A DNA stretch of 45,173 nt from an uncultured Rhodospirillales bacterium (GTDB taxonomy: Bacteria > Pseudomonadota > Alphaproteobacteria > Rhodospirillales > Defluviicoccaceae): NCBI GenBank assembly GCA_937127205.1, contig CAKZLS010000092.1, positions 1 to 45,173 of the forward strand, given 5' to 3'. Positions 31,182 to 41,086 of the stretch are shown here, piece after piece (position 1 is the first letter of the stretch; each line of letters opens with the position of its first letter). A program made the translations under genes and the position numbers. The notes beneath the pieces were generated by a model. The model searched no databases and was not told the DNA's origin. It saw nothing but the letters and a program-made list of their open reading frames with translations.

Positions 31182-31604
31182 ATGGAAACTTCGCGTCCAT
31201 TTGCCCGCGTTCTTGAACAGTTGCGAAAAGCGGATTTGCGTCCCACTCGGCAGCGGTTGGCGCTCGCCAAGCTGTTGTTCGAGAACGGCTACCGACACAT
31301 TACCGCCGAGGCGTTACATGAAGAGGCGGCCGCTGCCGATGTTCGCGTATCGTTAGCCACCGTATACAACACGCTCCACCAATTTACGGAGGCGGGTTTG
31401 CTTCGCGAAATTGTCGTGGACGGAACCCGTTCGTACTTCGACACGAACACATCGGACCATCATCACTTCTTCCATGAAGTGTCGGGCCGCCTCGAGGATA
31501 TTGCAGCCGAGCAAATTGTCGTTTCTGAGCTGCCTCCGGCCCCCAGCGGTACCACGGTCGCTCGCGTCGACGTTATCATACGTGTGACAGAAGACACTCA
31601 ATAA
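31182..31604 (+). CDS. irr: Iron response regulator Irr (Fur family)
   Basis: 140 aa; LRPTRQRLALAKLLFENGYRHITAEALHEEAA, SLATVYNTLHQFTEAGLLREIVVDGTRSYFDTNTSDHHHFFHE. Confidence 0.9.
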   Translation: METSRPFARVLEQLRKADLRPTRQRLALAKLLFENGYRHITAEALHEEAAAADVRVSLATVYNTLHQFTEAGLLREIVVDGTRSYFDTNTSDHHHFFHEVSGRLEDIAAEQIVVSELPPAPSGTTVARVDVIIRVTEDTQ

Positions 31605-31632
31605 TTGCATTTTTAACGGGGGCGATGGGAAG

Positions 31633-31649
31633 TTTAGAATCATTATAAA
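31633..31649. promoter_or_regulatory. ICE/Irr-box-like imperfect palindrome TTTAGAATCATTATAAA
   Basis: Matches the Irr box as I recall it (TTTAGAA-N3-TTCTAAA) at 13 of 14 fixed positions; followed by TTGACT (31654-31659). Confidence 0.6.
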
Positions 31650-31756
31650 CTTCTTGACTCCATTGCTTGTCGTCATCACATTGGTGATGAAATGAGTGGG
31701 TGTTTGCTAAAATGCCCGCGCAAACCGATTAATATTGTTTACGAGGGAGAACGGAC

Positions 31757-32176
31757 ATGGCTGCATTGCAGGGCTCGAAAACCGAAGACAATCTGAAGGC
31801 TGCATTCGCCGGGGAATCCCAGGCAAACCGCCGCTATCTGTATTTTGCGCAAAAGGCGGACGTCGAGGGTTACAACGACGTCGCATCGGTTTTCCGGTCC
31901 ACCGCCGAGGGCGAGACTGGCCACGCCCATGGTCATCTGGAGTTCCTAGAGAAGGTCGGCGATCCGGCCACCGGTTTGCCCATCGGTCCCACCGGCCAGA
32001 ACCTCTCGGCGGCGATCGCCGGCGAAACTCACGAATACACCGACATGTATCCCGGTATGGCGAAAACCGCTCGAGAAGAGGGCTTTGACGAAATCGCCGA
32101 TTGGTTCGAGACACTGGCAAAGGCCGAGAAATCCCACGCGGGCCGCTTCCAAAAGGCCCTGGATGGCATGGACTGA
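31757..32176 (+). CDS. Rubrerythrin-family diiron protein lacking a rubredoxin domain
   Basis: 139 aa; [51 protein letters not shown]; no cysteine in the ORF. Confidence 0.93.
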   Translation: MAALQGSKTEDNLKAAFAGESQANRRYLYFAQKADVEGYNDVASVFRSTAEGETGHAHGHLEFLEKVGDPATGLPIGPTGQNLSAAIAGETHEYTDMYPGMAKTAREEGFDEIADWFETLAKAEKSHAGRFQKALDGMD

Positions 32177-32200
32177 TCCACAATCTGATTGAGGTGACCG

Positions 32201-32234
32201 CAGATGGCGGGGGGAATGTTCCTCCCGCCATCTG
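32201..32234. repeat. Near-perfect 16-bp hairpin between the rubrerythrin and Fe-S oxidoreductase genes
   Basis: CAGATGGCGGGGGGAA-TG-TTCCTCCCGCCATCTG; only one non-Watson-Crick (G.T) position. Confidence 0.92.
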
Positions 32235-32298
32235 AACGGTATAGATACGAGAATAACGGCGCTGCACCGGCAGCGTGCCCACGAGAGGCAAGTGGACA

Positions 32299-33636
32299 AT
32301 GCGGGAAGGAAGCCTGGAGGCACCTATTCGTCACCCTATTGCGTGGCGAGACGAGGATTTTTACGATCTCGACAAGCTGGATGAGGAACTGCGGCGAGTC
32401 TTTGACATCTGTCACGGTTGCCGCCGATGTTTCAATCTCTGCGATAGTTTTCCGCGTCTGTTCGACATTGTGGATGAGTCCGAAACAGGCGAGGTGGATT
32501 CGGTCGCCAGCGGCGATTTCAAACCCGTAGTGGATGCCTGTACGCTCTGCGACATGTGCTTTCTCACCAAATGTCCATATGTGCCACCCCACGAATTCAA
32601 TCTCGATTTTCCTCATTTGATGCTGCGCTACCGCGCGATGGAGCACAAGCAGGGCAAGGTGCCGTTCGGCGCCCGCCAACTCACCGAGACCGATCGCAAC
32701 GGGAAGGCCGCGTCTCGCATGTCCTCAATCGCCAATTGGGCCGGCAAATGCGGAAACACCGTCACCCGGCCCCTCATGGAGACGTTCGCCGGTGTCCACC
32801 GCGACGCCCACTTGCCCAAGTACCATGGCAAGACGCTAACCGCGCGCGCTGGTGACGAGACGCCAGAGCTCAATGGCGACGCGCCGGCCTTCGGCCGCAA
32901 AGCGGTCATCTACGCCACGTGTTTCTGCAATTACAACAATCCGGATATCGGAACGGCCACCCGCGCCGTCTTGGCGCGAAACGGCGTGGAGACGGAAGTG
33001 GTGTATCCATCGTGCTGTGGTATGCCGCAACTGGAGCATGGCGATGTCGAACGGGTTGCCGAGCAGGCGCGAAAGATCGCGGGCGAGCTCCGGCCGTGGG
33101 TGGACAAAGGCTACGATGTGGTGTCCCTAGTGCCATCCTGTACCTTGATGCTCAAATTCGAATGGCCGCTGATCGAGCCGGATAACGACGATATCAAAGC
33201 CCTCAGCCAGTCGACGTTCGATGCGTCGGAATATGTCGTCGACATTGCACGGAAGGAGGGCTTGGCCGATGGCTTGACACCTCTGAACGGCGGCATTTCC
33301 GTTCATATCGCATGTCACGCGCGGGCCCAGAACATGGGCCAAAAGGCGGCGGATATGCTGCGGCTGCTGCCGGACACCGACATTGAGGTCATCGAGCGGT
33401 GTTCCGGGCACGGTGGTTCGTGGGGTGTGATGAAGGAAAATTTCGAGGTGGCGCTCAAGGTCGGCAAGCCGGTCGCCCGATCCGCCAAGGAGAAGGGAGC
33501 TGCCTATGTGCTTTCGGAATGTCCGCTGGCCCGTGACCACATCATCCAGGGAATGGAGCGCTTGGACGATGATCCGGTGACGGTAGAGGACGTCGCGCAT
33601 CCCATCCAGTTGATCGCGCGTGCGTATCAACTGTGA
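32299..33636 (+). CDS. GlpC/HdrD-like Fe-S oxidoreductase (two 4Fe-4S motifs plus CCG domains)
   Basis: [11 protein letters not shown] and [22 protein letters not shown]...[26 protein letters not shown]...[14 protein letters not shown] 32299. Confidence 0.88.
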   Translation: MREGSLEAPIRHPIAWRDEDFYDLDKLDEELRRVFDICHGCRRCFNLCDSFPRLFDIVDESETGEVDSVASGDFKPVVDACTLCDMCFLTKCPYVPPHEFNLDFPHLMLRYRAMEHKQGKVPFGARQLTETDRNGKAASRMSSIANWAGKCGNTVTRPLMETFAGVHRDAHLPKYHGKTLTARAGDETPELNGDAPAFGRKAVIYATCFCNYNNPDIGTATRAVLARNGVETEVVYPSCCGMPQLEHGDVERVAEQARKIAGELRPWVDKGYDVVSLVPSCTLMLKFEWPLIEPDNDDIKALSQSTFDASEYVVDIARKEGLADGLTPLNGGISVHIACHARAQNMGQKAADMLRLLPDTDIEVIERCSGHGGSWGVMKENFEVALKVGKPVARSAKEKGAAYVLSECPLARDHIIQGMERLDDDPVTVEDVAHPIQLIARAYQL

Positions 33637-33660
33637 ACCGTGTTTGAAGGAGCGCTCCCC

Positions 33661-34248
33661 ATGAGCCGTCGAGAGATCACCAGGGCCGACCTGCTGCCCA
33701 TGGACGAGTACGAAAAGGTGCGCGACCAGCGCCGCAGCACCATAACGGCAATGAAGCGCAATCGGCGGATATCGGTCGGACCGGACGTTACCTTCTACTT
33801 TGAGAACTACGACACCATGCTGCATCAGATCCATGAAATGTTGCGGATCGAGAAAGGCGGCGATGCGCAGATCGAAGACGAGCTTGCGGCTTACAACCCC
33901 CTGATTCCCGATGGCGGCAACCTCGTGGCCACGATGATGATCGAAATCGACGATCCGCGCCGGCGGGAGCGCGTGTTGAACGAGCTCGGCGGAATAGAAG
34001 AGTCGATTTTCCTCGACATCGGTGGCGAGAAGGTCCGTGCGGTGGCGGAAGCGGATGTTGAGCGAACCACCGAGACCGGTAAGACGTCATCCATCCACTT
34101 TCTCAAGTTCCCGTTTCCCGAGGCGCTGATCGGCGCGTTCGCGCAACCGGGGACACGCGTGGTCCTGGGCATCGACCATCCCAAATATGATCACATGGCG
34201 GCGTTGCCGGAAGCGGTCCGCGCCGCGCTCGCGGACGATCTTCGGTAG
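33661..34248 (+). CDS. DUF3501 family protein
   Basis: 195 aa from ATG 33661; ITRADLLPMDEYEKVRDQRR, FYFENYDTMLHQIHEMLRIE, EAYNPLIPDG-like block; located directly after the GlpC-like gene. Confidence 0.85.
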   Translation: MSRREITRADLLPMDEYEKVRDQRRSTITAMKRNRRISVGPDVTFYFENYDTMLHQIHEMLRIEKGGDAQIEDELAAYNPLIPDGGNLVATMMIEIDDPRRRERVLNELGGIEESIFLDIGGEKVRAVAEADVERTTETGKTSSIHFLKFPFPEALIGAFAQPGTRVVLGIDHPKYDHMAALPEAVRAALADDLR

Positions 34249-34406
34249 CGTTAAGCACGAGAATCTGGGCATGGAAGATTTTCCGCCGGGCAGTTGCGGA
34301 GCGGCTTGGCCATGCCATATTAGTTCTGTAATACCAGACAACCAGAGGGGTTTAGCGTTGCCTAAATCAGGGACGCTCCACCTTGTCGAAGAAAGAATGT
34401 CGGATC

Positions 34407-36998
34407 ATGGAACTGGAAAAATATACGGAAAGGTCTAGGGGGTTCATTCAGTCGGCCCAAACCCTCGCACTTCGAAGCGATCACCAACAACTAACGCCGT
34501 TGCATATCCTCAAGGTTCTGCTTGAGGACAAGGAAGGGCTCGCGGCAAACCTCATTCGTGCCGCCGGCGGGGACCCCGCGCAGGCGCTAAGAGAAGTCGA
34601 GACCGAACTGGGTAAAATGCCCAAAATCTCCGGTGGCGGCGCCGGCCAGGTTTACTTGGCACCGGAGACCGCGCGGCTGTTCGAGCAGGCCGAGCAGATC
34701 GCCGAAAAGGCGGGCGACAGTTTCGTCACTGCCGAGCGCCTTCTGCTGGCGCTAGCACTAGCCGCGGAGACGCCGGGATCGCGTATCCTCGCTCAGGCGG
34801 GGGTCACGCCACAGACTTTGAATCAAGCCATCGAAGAGGTTCGCAAGGGCCGCGCGGCCAACAGCGCCACGGCCGAGGATTCCTATGATGCGCTGAAGAA
34901 GTACGCGCGCGACCTGACGGCCTTGGCGGGGGAAGGCAAGCTCGACCCCGTCATCGGGCGCGACGAGGAGATCCGCCGCACCGTTCAGGTGCTGTCTCGG
35001 CGGACCAAGAACAATCCCGTCCTGATCGGCGAAGCCGGGGTCGGCAAGACCGCCATCGTCGAGGGTTTGGCGCAGCGCATTGTCAGCGGCGACGTGCCGG
35101 AGACGCTGAAGGACAAAACGCTCATGGTCCTCGACCTCGGTGCGCTGGTCGCGGGCGCCAAGTTCCGGGGCGAGTTCGAAGAACGGCTCAAGGCCGTGCT
35201 CAACGAAACCACGGCCGCTGACGGCGAGATCATCCTGTTTATCGATGAGATGCACACCATCGTCGGCGCGGGCGCCGCGGAAGGCGCCATGGATGCGTCG
35301 AATCTGCTCAAACCGGCATTGGCGCGAGGCGAACTGCACTGCATCGGCGCAACGACGCTCAATGAGTATCGCAAGCACATCGAGAAGGACGCAGCGCTCG
35401 CGCGCCGGTTCCAGCCGGTGTTCGTGTCTCAGCCGGGGGTGGAAGACACCGTTTCCATCCTCCGAGGACTGAAGGAGAAATACGAACTCCACCATGGCGT
35501 ACGAATTACGGACGCCGCTCTGGTTTCGGCGGCAACTCTCAGCAATCGCTACATCACCGATCGGTTCCTCCCCGACAAGGCCATCGATTTGATGGACGAG
35601 GCCGCCAGCCGGCTGCGCATGCAGGTGGATTCCAAGCCCGAGGAAATCGACGAACTGGACCGCCGGATCGTTCAGTTGAAGATCGAGCGGGAGGCCCTGA
35701 AAAAAGAAGACGATCAGGCCTCCAAGGATCGACTGGTGAAGCTCGAGGAGGAACTGGGCGAACTGGAACCGCGTTCGGCGGAATTGACCAGCCAATGGCG
35801 GGCGGAAAAGGACGCCCTCGCCGGCGCAACCAAAATCAAGGAAGAACTGGACAACGCGCGGATCACAGTAGAGCGTTATCTGCGCGAGGGAGAGTACCAG
35901 AAAGCCGGCGAGCTACAGTACTCGGCGATTCCCGAACTTGAACGGAAACTGCAGGCAGCCGAGGATGCGGAGAGCAACCGCATGCTCGAAGAGGCGGTCA
36001 CCGCCCAGCATGTGGCCGGCATCGTTTCCCGCTGGACCGGCATTCCCGTCGACAAGATGCTGGAAGGCGAGCGTGACAAGCTGCTGCAGATGGAACAGAA
36101 CCTGAGCAAGCGGGTGGTCGGCCAGGAGGAGGCGCTGACCGCCGTTGCCAACGCCGTTCGCCGCGCTCGCGCCGGTCTTCAGGACGCCAATCGCCCGATC
36201 GGTTCGTTCTTGTTCCTTGGGCCTACCGGCGTCGGCAAAACGGAGTTGACCAAGGCGCTGGCCGAGTTCCTGTTCGACGACGAGACGGCAATGGTGCGCG
36301 TCGATATGTCCGAGTACATGGAGAAGCACTCGGTGGCCCGTCTCATCGGCGCGCCTCCGGGTTACGTGGGCTATGAGGAAGGCGGCGCGTTGACCGAGGC
36401 GGTGCGCCGGCGTCCGTACCAGGTCATTCTTTTCGATGAGGTGGAGAAAGCCCACCCGGACGTGTTCAACGTGCTGTTGCAGGTTCTTGACGACGGGCGG
36501 CTGACCGACGGGCAGGGACGCACCGTGGATTTCCGCAACACGCTGATTATTCTCACATCGAACCTGGGTGGCGACATCCTCGCCGGTCAGGGTGAGGGCC
36601 ACGATTCCAGCGAGGTCCGCGAGCAGGTCATGACCATGGTCCGCGCTGCCTTCAAGCCGGAATTCCTCAACCGTCTCGACGAGATCATCTTGTTCCACCG
36701 CCTGTTCCCGGAACAAATGGATGCCATTGTTGAAATCCAGCTTGGAAGGCTGCGGGATTTGCTGGCGGATCGCAAAATCTCGCTCAACCTCGACCAGGCC
36801 GCCATCTCCTGGCTGGCCAAGGCCGGGTACGATCCCGTCTATGGCGCGCGGCCGCTCAAGCGGGTGATCCAGAGGGATCTACAAAACCCGCTCGCCACCC
36901 TTGTCCTCGAAGGGCAGGTCAATGACGGCGACATAGTGAATGTTTCCGCGAGTGAAGGTGGCCTGACCATCAATGGGGTGCAGGCCGAAGCGGCCTAA
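34407..36998 (+). CDS. clpB: ATP-dependent disaggregase ClpB
   Basis: [23 protein letters not shown]; Walker [19 protein letters not shown] and [49 protein letters not shown]. Confidence 0.97.
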   Translation: MELEKYTERSRGFIQSAQTLALRSDHQQLTPLHILKVLLEDKEGLAANLIRAAGGDPAQALREVETELGKMPKISGGGAGQVYLAPETARLFEQAEQIAEKAGDSFVTAERLLLALALAAETPGSRILAQAGVTPQTLNQAIEEVRKGRAANSATAEDSYDALKKYARDLTALAGEGKLDPVIGRDEEIRRTVQVLSRRTKNNPVLIGEAGVGKTAIVEGLAQRIVSGDVPETLKDKTLMVLDLGALVAGAKFRGEFEERLKAVLNETTAADGEIILFIDEMHTIVGAGAAEGAMDASNLLKPALARGELHCIGATTLNEYRKHIEKDAALARRFQPVFVSQPGVEDTVSILRGLKEKYELHHGVRITDAALVSAATLSNRYITDRFLPDKAIDLMDEAASRLRMQVDSKPEEIDELDRRIVQLKIEREALKKEDDQASKDRLVKLEEELGELEPRSAELTSQWRAEKDALAGATKIKEELDNARITVERYLREGEYQKAGELQYSAIPELERKLQAAEDAESNRMLEEAVTAQHVAGIVSRWTGIPVDKMLEGERDKLLQMEQNLSKRVVGQEEALTAVANAVRRARAGLQDANRPIGSFLFLGPTGVGKTELTKALAEFLFDDETAMVRVDMSEYMEKHSVARLIGAPPGYVGYEEGGALTEAVRRRPYQVILFDEVEKAHPDVFNVLLQVLDDGRLTDGQGRTVDFRNTLIILTSNLGGDILAGQGEGHDSSEVREQVMTMVRAAFKPEFLNRLDEIILFHRLFPEQMDAIVEIQLGRLRDLLADRKISLNLDQAAISWLAKAGYDPVYGARPLKRVIQRDLQNPLATLVLEGQVNDGDIVNVSASEGGLTINGVQAEAA

Positions 36999-37009
36999 CT
37001 TCTCACCGG

Positions 37010-37038
37010 ATCCGATCGAGTAGTTCGCTCGATCGGAT
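37010..37038. repeat. 11-bp perfect inverted repeat ATCCGATCGAG-N7-CTCGATCGGAT downstream of clpB
   Basis: Arms 37010-37020 and 37028-37038; core ATCCGATC shared with repeat unit 2 at 25934-25984. Confidence 0.8.
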
Positions 37039-37253
37039 TCCCTTGCCCTAAAGACCGAATGGCGAACGGTTCTCAGTTGCATTTTCCGAAGGACAGAGTG
37101 CGGAAGAGGTTGAAACTTTATGCCTTCGCCATGTACCGTGACTAAATGATCGGTCGATAGTAATGACCGTTGGTAAAAGGCGCGACAGGGGCGCCAATAT
37201 CATCTCTCATGCTGGGTTTCGCGCAGCGCCGGTCAATTCAAGAGTGGGGACAC

Positions 37254-37835
37254 ATGACGGACGTCATACGGATCCTATGCCGGGAACACGAGAATACCCT
37301 TACATTAATCAGGACTCTCGAACGTCAGGTCGCCATATCCGAACGGGGCGAGGTGCCCGACTACGATATCGTCGAGGGCATCGCCGACTACTTTCTCAGT
37401 TATCCCGATTTATACCATCACCCCAAGGAGAATTTGGTGTTTGCCAAGCTGCGCGAGCGCGATCCGGCCGCGGCTAGCAACATCGGCGACCTCCAGGGCG
37501 AGCATGACGAAATCGCGTTGCGGACCCGCGACTTCTCTGCCGCCGCACGGTCCATGCGGGGTGGTGTCGCCGTTGCCGGGATACCATTTGAAAAGTGGGC
37601 AGGAAACTTTATCGAATTCCAGAAGCAACACATGGAAAACGAGGAACGGTTGTTTTTTCCCGTCGCGCTGGAGGTCTTAACGCCCCAGGACTGGCAGGAA
37701 CTAGAAGCCAAGATGATGGACCAGGACGACCCTCTGTTCGGCGAACGGGTTGGCGAGCGCTACGAGGTTCTCCATGCCAACATCCTCCAGTGGGAAAACG
37801 CTGATCGGCAACGGCAAAACGAAAATTATCGGTGA
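37254..37835 (+). CDS. Hemerythrin HHE-domain protein
   Basis: 193 aa from ATG 37254; ILCREHENTLTLI, YLHHPKENLVF-like YHHPKENLVFAKL, GEHDEIALRTRDF, QKQHMENEERLFFPVA. Confidence 0.88.
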   Translation: MTDVIRILCREHENTLTLIRTLERQVAISERGEVPDYDIVEGIADYFLSYPDLYHHPKENLVFAKLRERDPAAASNIGDLQGEHDEIALRTRDFSAAARSMRGGVAVAGIPFEKWAGNFIEFQKQHMENEERLFFPVALEVLTPQDWQELEAKMMDQDDPLFGERVGERYEVLHANILQWENADRQRQNENYR

Positions 37836-38875
37836 AATGCCTGCAGAATACGGTCGACCGCGAGTGTGGTCGTCAGGCGGCCCTCTGAGACGTCTTTTTC
37901 GATAAGGGGGAGTTCTTCGATCACCTGCGGATGGGTCTTCAGAGAAGTCATCAGCCGGTCTTCGAGCATCGCCCACATCCAGCGAATGCGCTGACGCCGC
38001 CGCTTGTCCTGCAACTCGCCGGTTTCCAGAAGCTTGTTTTTGTGTTCGTCAAGTTTGTCCCAAAGAGTGTCGAGGCCCATGTTGGTGAGCCCGCTGCACA
38101 ACACCACCGGCGGATCCCAATTCGGGCTAGAGTGTTTCATGATCTTCAGGGCGTTGCGGTAGTGGACCGCGGCCTGCTTGGCTTTGACTTCGTCGCTGTC
38201 GGCCTTGTTGATGGCGATCATGTCGGCGATTTCGAGAACGCCTTTCTTGATCCCTTGAAGCTCGTCGCCGGCGCCCGGCAGCATCAGCACCAGGAAGAAG
38301 TCACTCATCTCGGAAACGGCGACCTCGCTCTGGCCGGCCCCGACCGTTTCAACCAAGATCACATCGAAGCCGGCGGCCTCGCATACCACCATGGTTGCCC
38401 GCGTCGCCCGCGCGACACCGCCCAGCGTTCCCGATGACGGGGACGGGCGGATAAACGCATTTGGCTGAACGGACAACTCCTGCATGCGGGTTTTGTCGCC
38501 GAGGATACTGCCGCCGCTGACCGTACTGCTTGGGTCGACCGCGAGAACGGCCACCTTGTAATCCGAACGCGTCAGGTTGCAGCCGAACGCCTCAATGAAG
38601 GTGCTCTTGCCGACCCCGGGAACACCCGTGATACCGATACGATGGGCGCGTTTTTCATGCGGGACGCCGCGAATATGCTCCAAGAGGCGGAGCAGGATTT
38701 CCTGCCCCATCTCCTGATGCCGTGCATTGCGGCTCTCGATGATTGTAATGGTCCGGCCCAGCATTGTCCGGTCACCGGACAACACGCCGTCCACATAATC
38801 ATCCACCGTATATGTTGGTCGCCGGCGAACGCGGACAACCTCCGGCGCGTACGCGCCCTCGGGGCCGATGGTCAT
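37826..38875 (-). CDS. meaB: Methylmalonyl-CoA mutase-associated GTPase MeaB
   Basis: 349 aa; RIGITGVPGVGKSTFIEAFG, VDPSSTVSGGSILGDKTRM, VETVGAGQSE. Confidence 0.95.
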   Translation of the reverse strand: MTIGPEGAYAPEVVRVRRRPTYTVDDYVDGVLSGDRTMLGRTITIIESRNARHQEMGQEILLRLLEHIRGVPHEKRAHRIGITGVPGVGKSTFIEAFGCNLTRSDYKVAVLAVDPSSTVSGGSILGDKTRMQELSVQPNAFIRPSPSSGTLGGVARATRATMVVCEAAGFDVILVETVGAGQSEVAVSEMSDFFLVLMLPGAGDELQGIKKGVLEIADMIAINKADSDEVKAKQAAVHYRNALKIMKHSSPNWDPPVVLCSGLTNMGLDTLWDKLDEHKNKLLETGELQDKRRRQRIRWMWAMLEDRLMTSLKTHPQVIEELPLIEKDVSEGRLTTTLAVDRILQAFHR

Positions 38876-38878
38876 GAT

Positions 38879-41083
38879 TTAGGCGGCTTCGCTGGTGTAG
38901 CCCAAGACGTTATTCAGTTCCGCGATCAAGGACATGGCCGCTTCGCCGATGACTGTACCCGGCGGGAAGATGGCGGTGGCGCCGGCCTTGTACAACTCGT
39001 CATAGTCCTGCGGCGGAATGACGCCGCCGACCACGATCAAGATGTCTTCACGCCCCAGCTTGTCCAACTCCGCCCGAAGCTCGGGCACCAAAGTGAGGTG
39101 ACCGGCGGCGAGCGAACTGGCACCCACGAGGTGCACATCGTTTTCCGCCGCCTGACGCGCGACTTCCGCGGGAGTCTGGAACAGCGGTCCAATATCCACG
39201 TCGAAGCCGAGATCGGCAAATGCACTGGCGATCACCTTCTGACCGCGATCGTGACCGTCCTGACCCATCTTGGCGATGAGAATACGCGGGCGGCGGCCAT
39301 CGTTGGCTTCGAACTCGTCGACCATTTTGTGGGCTTTGCTCACCATGTCCGATGTCTCCCCGACTGCACCACTGTAAATACCGGAGATGGTCCGGATCTC
39401 GGCCTTGTGACGGCCCCAGACCTTTTCCAGCGCATCGCTGATTTCGCCGACGCTGCACCGTGCCCGCGCCGCTTCGATGCCAAGCGCCAGAAGGTTGCCT
39501 CCGCCGCTCTCGGCGCATCGCGTGAGAGCATGGAGTTTCTCCTCCACCTCCTTGGGATCGCGGTTGGACCGCAGCTCCTCGAGCTGAGCGATCTGCTGGC
39601 GGCGCACCTGGGCATTCTCGACCTTGAGCACCTCGATCTTCTCGGCTTCGTCCAGCCGGTACTTGTTGACGCCGACCACGGTCTGCTTCCCGGCATCAAT
39701 CCGCGCTTGGGTCCGGGCGGCTGCTTCCTCGATGCGAAGTTTCGGAATGCCCTGCTCGATGGCCTTGGCCATACCGCCGGATTCCTCCACTTCTTGGATG
39801 TGGCTCCAGGCCTTCTCCGCCAGGTCGCGGGTCAGGCGTTCCACGTAATAGCTGCCGCCCCAAGGATCGATCACCTGCGTGGTACCGCTTTCCTGCTGCA
39901 GGAACAGCTGGGTGTTGCGGGCGATCCGCGCGGAGAAGTCGGTGGGAAGCGCCAGCGCTTCGTCGAACGAATTGGTGTGCAGCGACTGAGTGTGCCCCTG
40001 GGTCGCCGCCATCGCCTCGACACACGTACGGACCACGTTGTTGTAGACGTCCTGCGCGGTCAGGCTCCAGCCTGAGGTCTGTGAGTGGGTGCGGAGCGCC
40101 AGCGACTTGTTGGTCTTGGGGTCGAACTGTTTGATCAGCTTCGACCACAGCATGCGTGCCGCCCGCATCTTGGCGACTTCCATGTAGAAGTTCATGCCGA
40201 TGGCCCAGAAGAACGACAGACGCGGTGCGAACTGATCGATGGTCAGTCCGGCGTTCATGCCGGCGCGGGCGTACTCGACGCCGTCGGCCAGGGTATACGC
40301 CATCTCCAGATCCGCCGTCGCTCCCGCTTCCTGCATATGGTAGCCGGAAATGCTGATGCTGTTGAACTTCGGCATGTTCTGCGATGTAAACGAGAAAATG
40401 TCGGAGATGATCTGCATCGAGGGCGAGGGCGGATAGATGTAGGTGTTGCGGACCATGAACTCCTTGAGGATGTCGTTCTGGATGGTACCGGCCAGTTGCT
40501 GCGGTTTGACGCCCTGCTCCTCGGCGGCGACGATGTACAGCGACAGGATCGGCAGTACCGCTCCGTTCATAGTCATCGACACGGTCATTTCATCGAGCGG
40601 AATCCGGTCGAAGAGAACGCGCATGTCGGTGATGGAGTCGATGGCCACGCCGGCCATGCCCACGTCGCCCGCCACCCGCGGATTGTCGGAGTCATAGCCG
40701 CGGTGAGTGGCCAGGTCGAACGCCACCGAAAGGCCTTTCTGACCCGCCGCCAGATTCCGGCGGTAAAAGGCGTTACTGTCTTTCGCGGTGGAGAAGCCCG
40801 CGTACTGACGCACCGTCCACGGACGGGTCACGTACATGGTGGAATAGGGCCCGCGGACATAAGGCGGAATACCGGCCATGGTGTCCAGGTGGTCGAGCCC
40901 CTCGAGGTCGTCCGCCGAATAGAACGGCTTGACGTTAACGAGTTCGGGCGTCTCCCAAAGGAACTCTTCGGGAGATTTCCCGGTTTCCTTCTTGAAGCGC
41001 GCGGCCCAGTCGGCATAGCTGCCGCCACCCGGGGCGTTTTGGGTATCGAGGTGGATGTCGGAGAAATTGGGAATACCAGTCAT
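38879..41083 (-). CDS. Methylmalonyl-CoA mutase large (B12-binding) subunit
   Basis: 734 aa; [65 protein letters not shown]12 motif [15 protein letters not shown]. Confidence 0.97.
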   Translation of the reverse strand: MTGIPNFSDIHLDTQNAPGGGSYADWAARFKKETGKSPEEFLWETPELVNVKPFYSADDLEGLDHLDTMAGIPPYVRGPYSTMYVTRPWTVRQYAGFSTAKDSNAFYRRNLAAGQKGLSVAFDLATHRGYDSDNPRVAGDVGMAGVAIDSITDMRVLFDRIPLDEMTVSMTMNGAVLPILSLYIVAAEEQGVKPQQLAGTIQNDILKEFMVRNTYIYPPSPSMQIISDIFSFTSQNMPKFNSISISGYHMQEAGATADLEMAYTLADGVEYARAGMNAGLTIDQFAPRLSFFWAIGMNFYMEVAKMRAARMLWSKLIKQFDPKTNKSLALRTHSQTSGWSLTAQDVYNNVVRTCVEAMAATQGHTQSLHTNSFDEALALPTDFSARIARNTQLFLQQESGTTQVIDPWGGSYYVERLTRDLAEKAWSHIQEVEESGGMAKAIEQGIPKLRIEEAAARTQARIDAGKQTVVGVNKYRLDEAEKIEVLKVENAQVRRQQIAQLEELRSNRDPKEVEEKLHALTRCAESGGGNLLALGIEAARARCSVGEISDALEKVWGRHKAEIRTISGIYSGAVGETSDMVSKAHKMVDEFEANDGRRPRILIAKMGQDGHDRGQKVIASAFADLGFDVDIGPLFQTPAEVARQAAENDVHLVGASSLAAGHLTLVPELRAELDKLGREDILIVVGGVIPPQDYDELYKAGATAIFPPGTVIGEAAMSLIAELNNVLGYTSEAA

Positions 41084-41086
41084 GGG

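Noticed and set aside
34249-34406. Possible heat-shock (sigma32) promoter for clpB around GGCTTGGCCATGCCATATTAG
   Set aside because: Only CTTG matches convincingly; the -10 match is too weak to claim.
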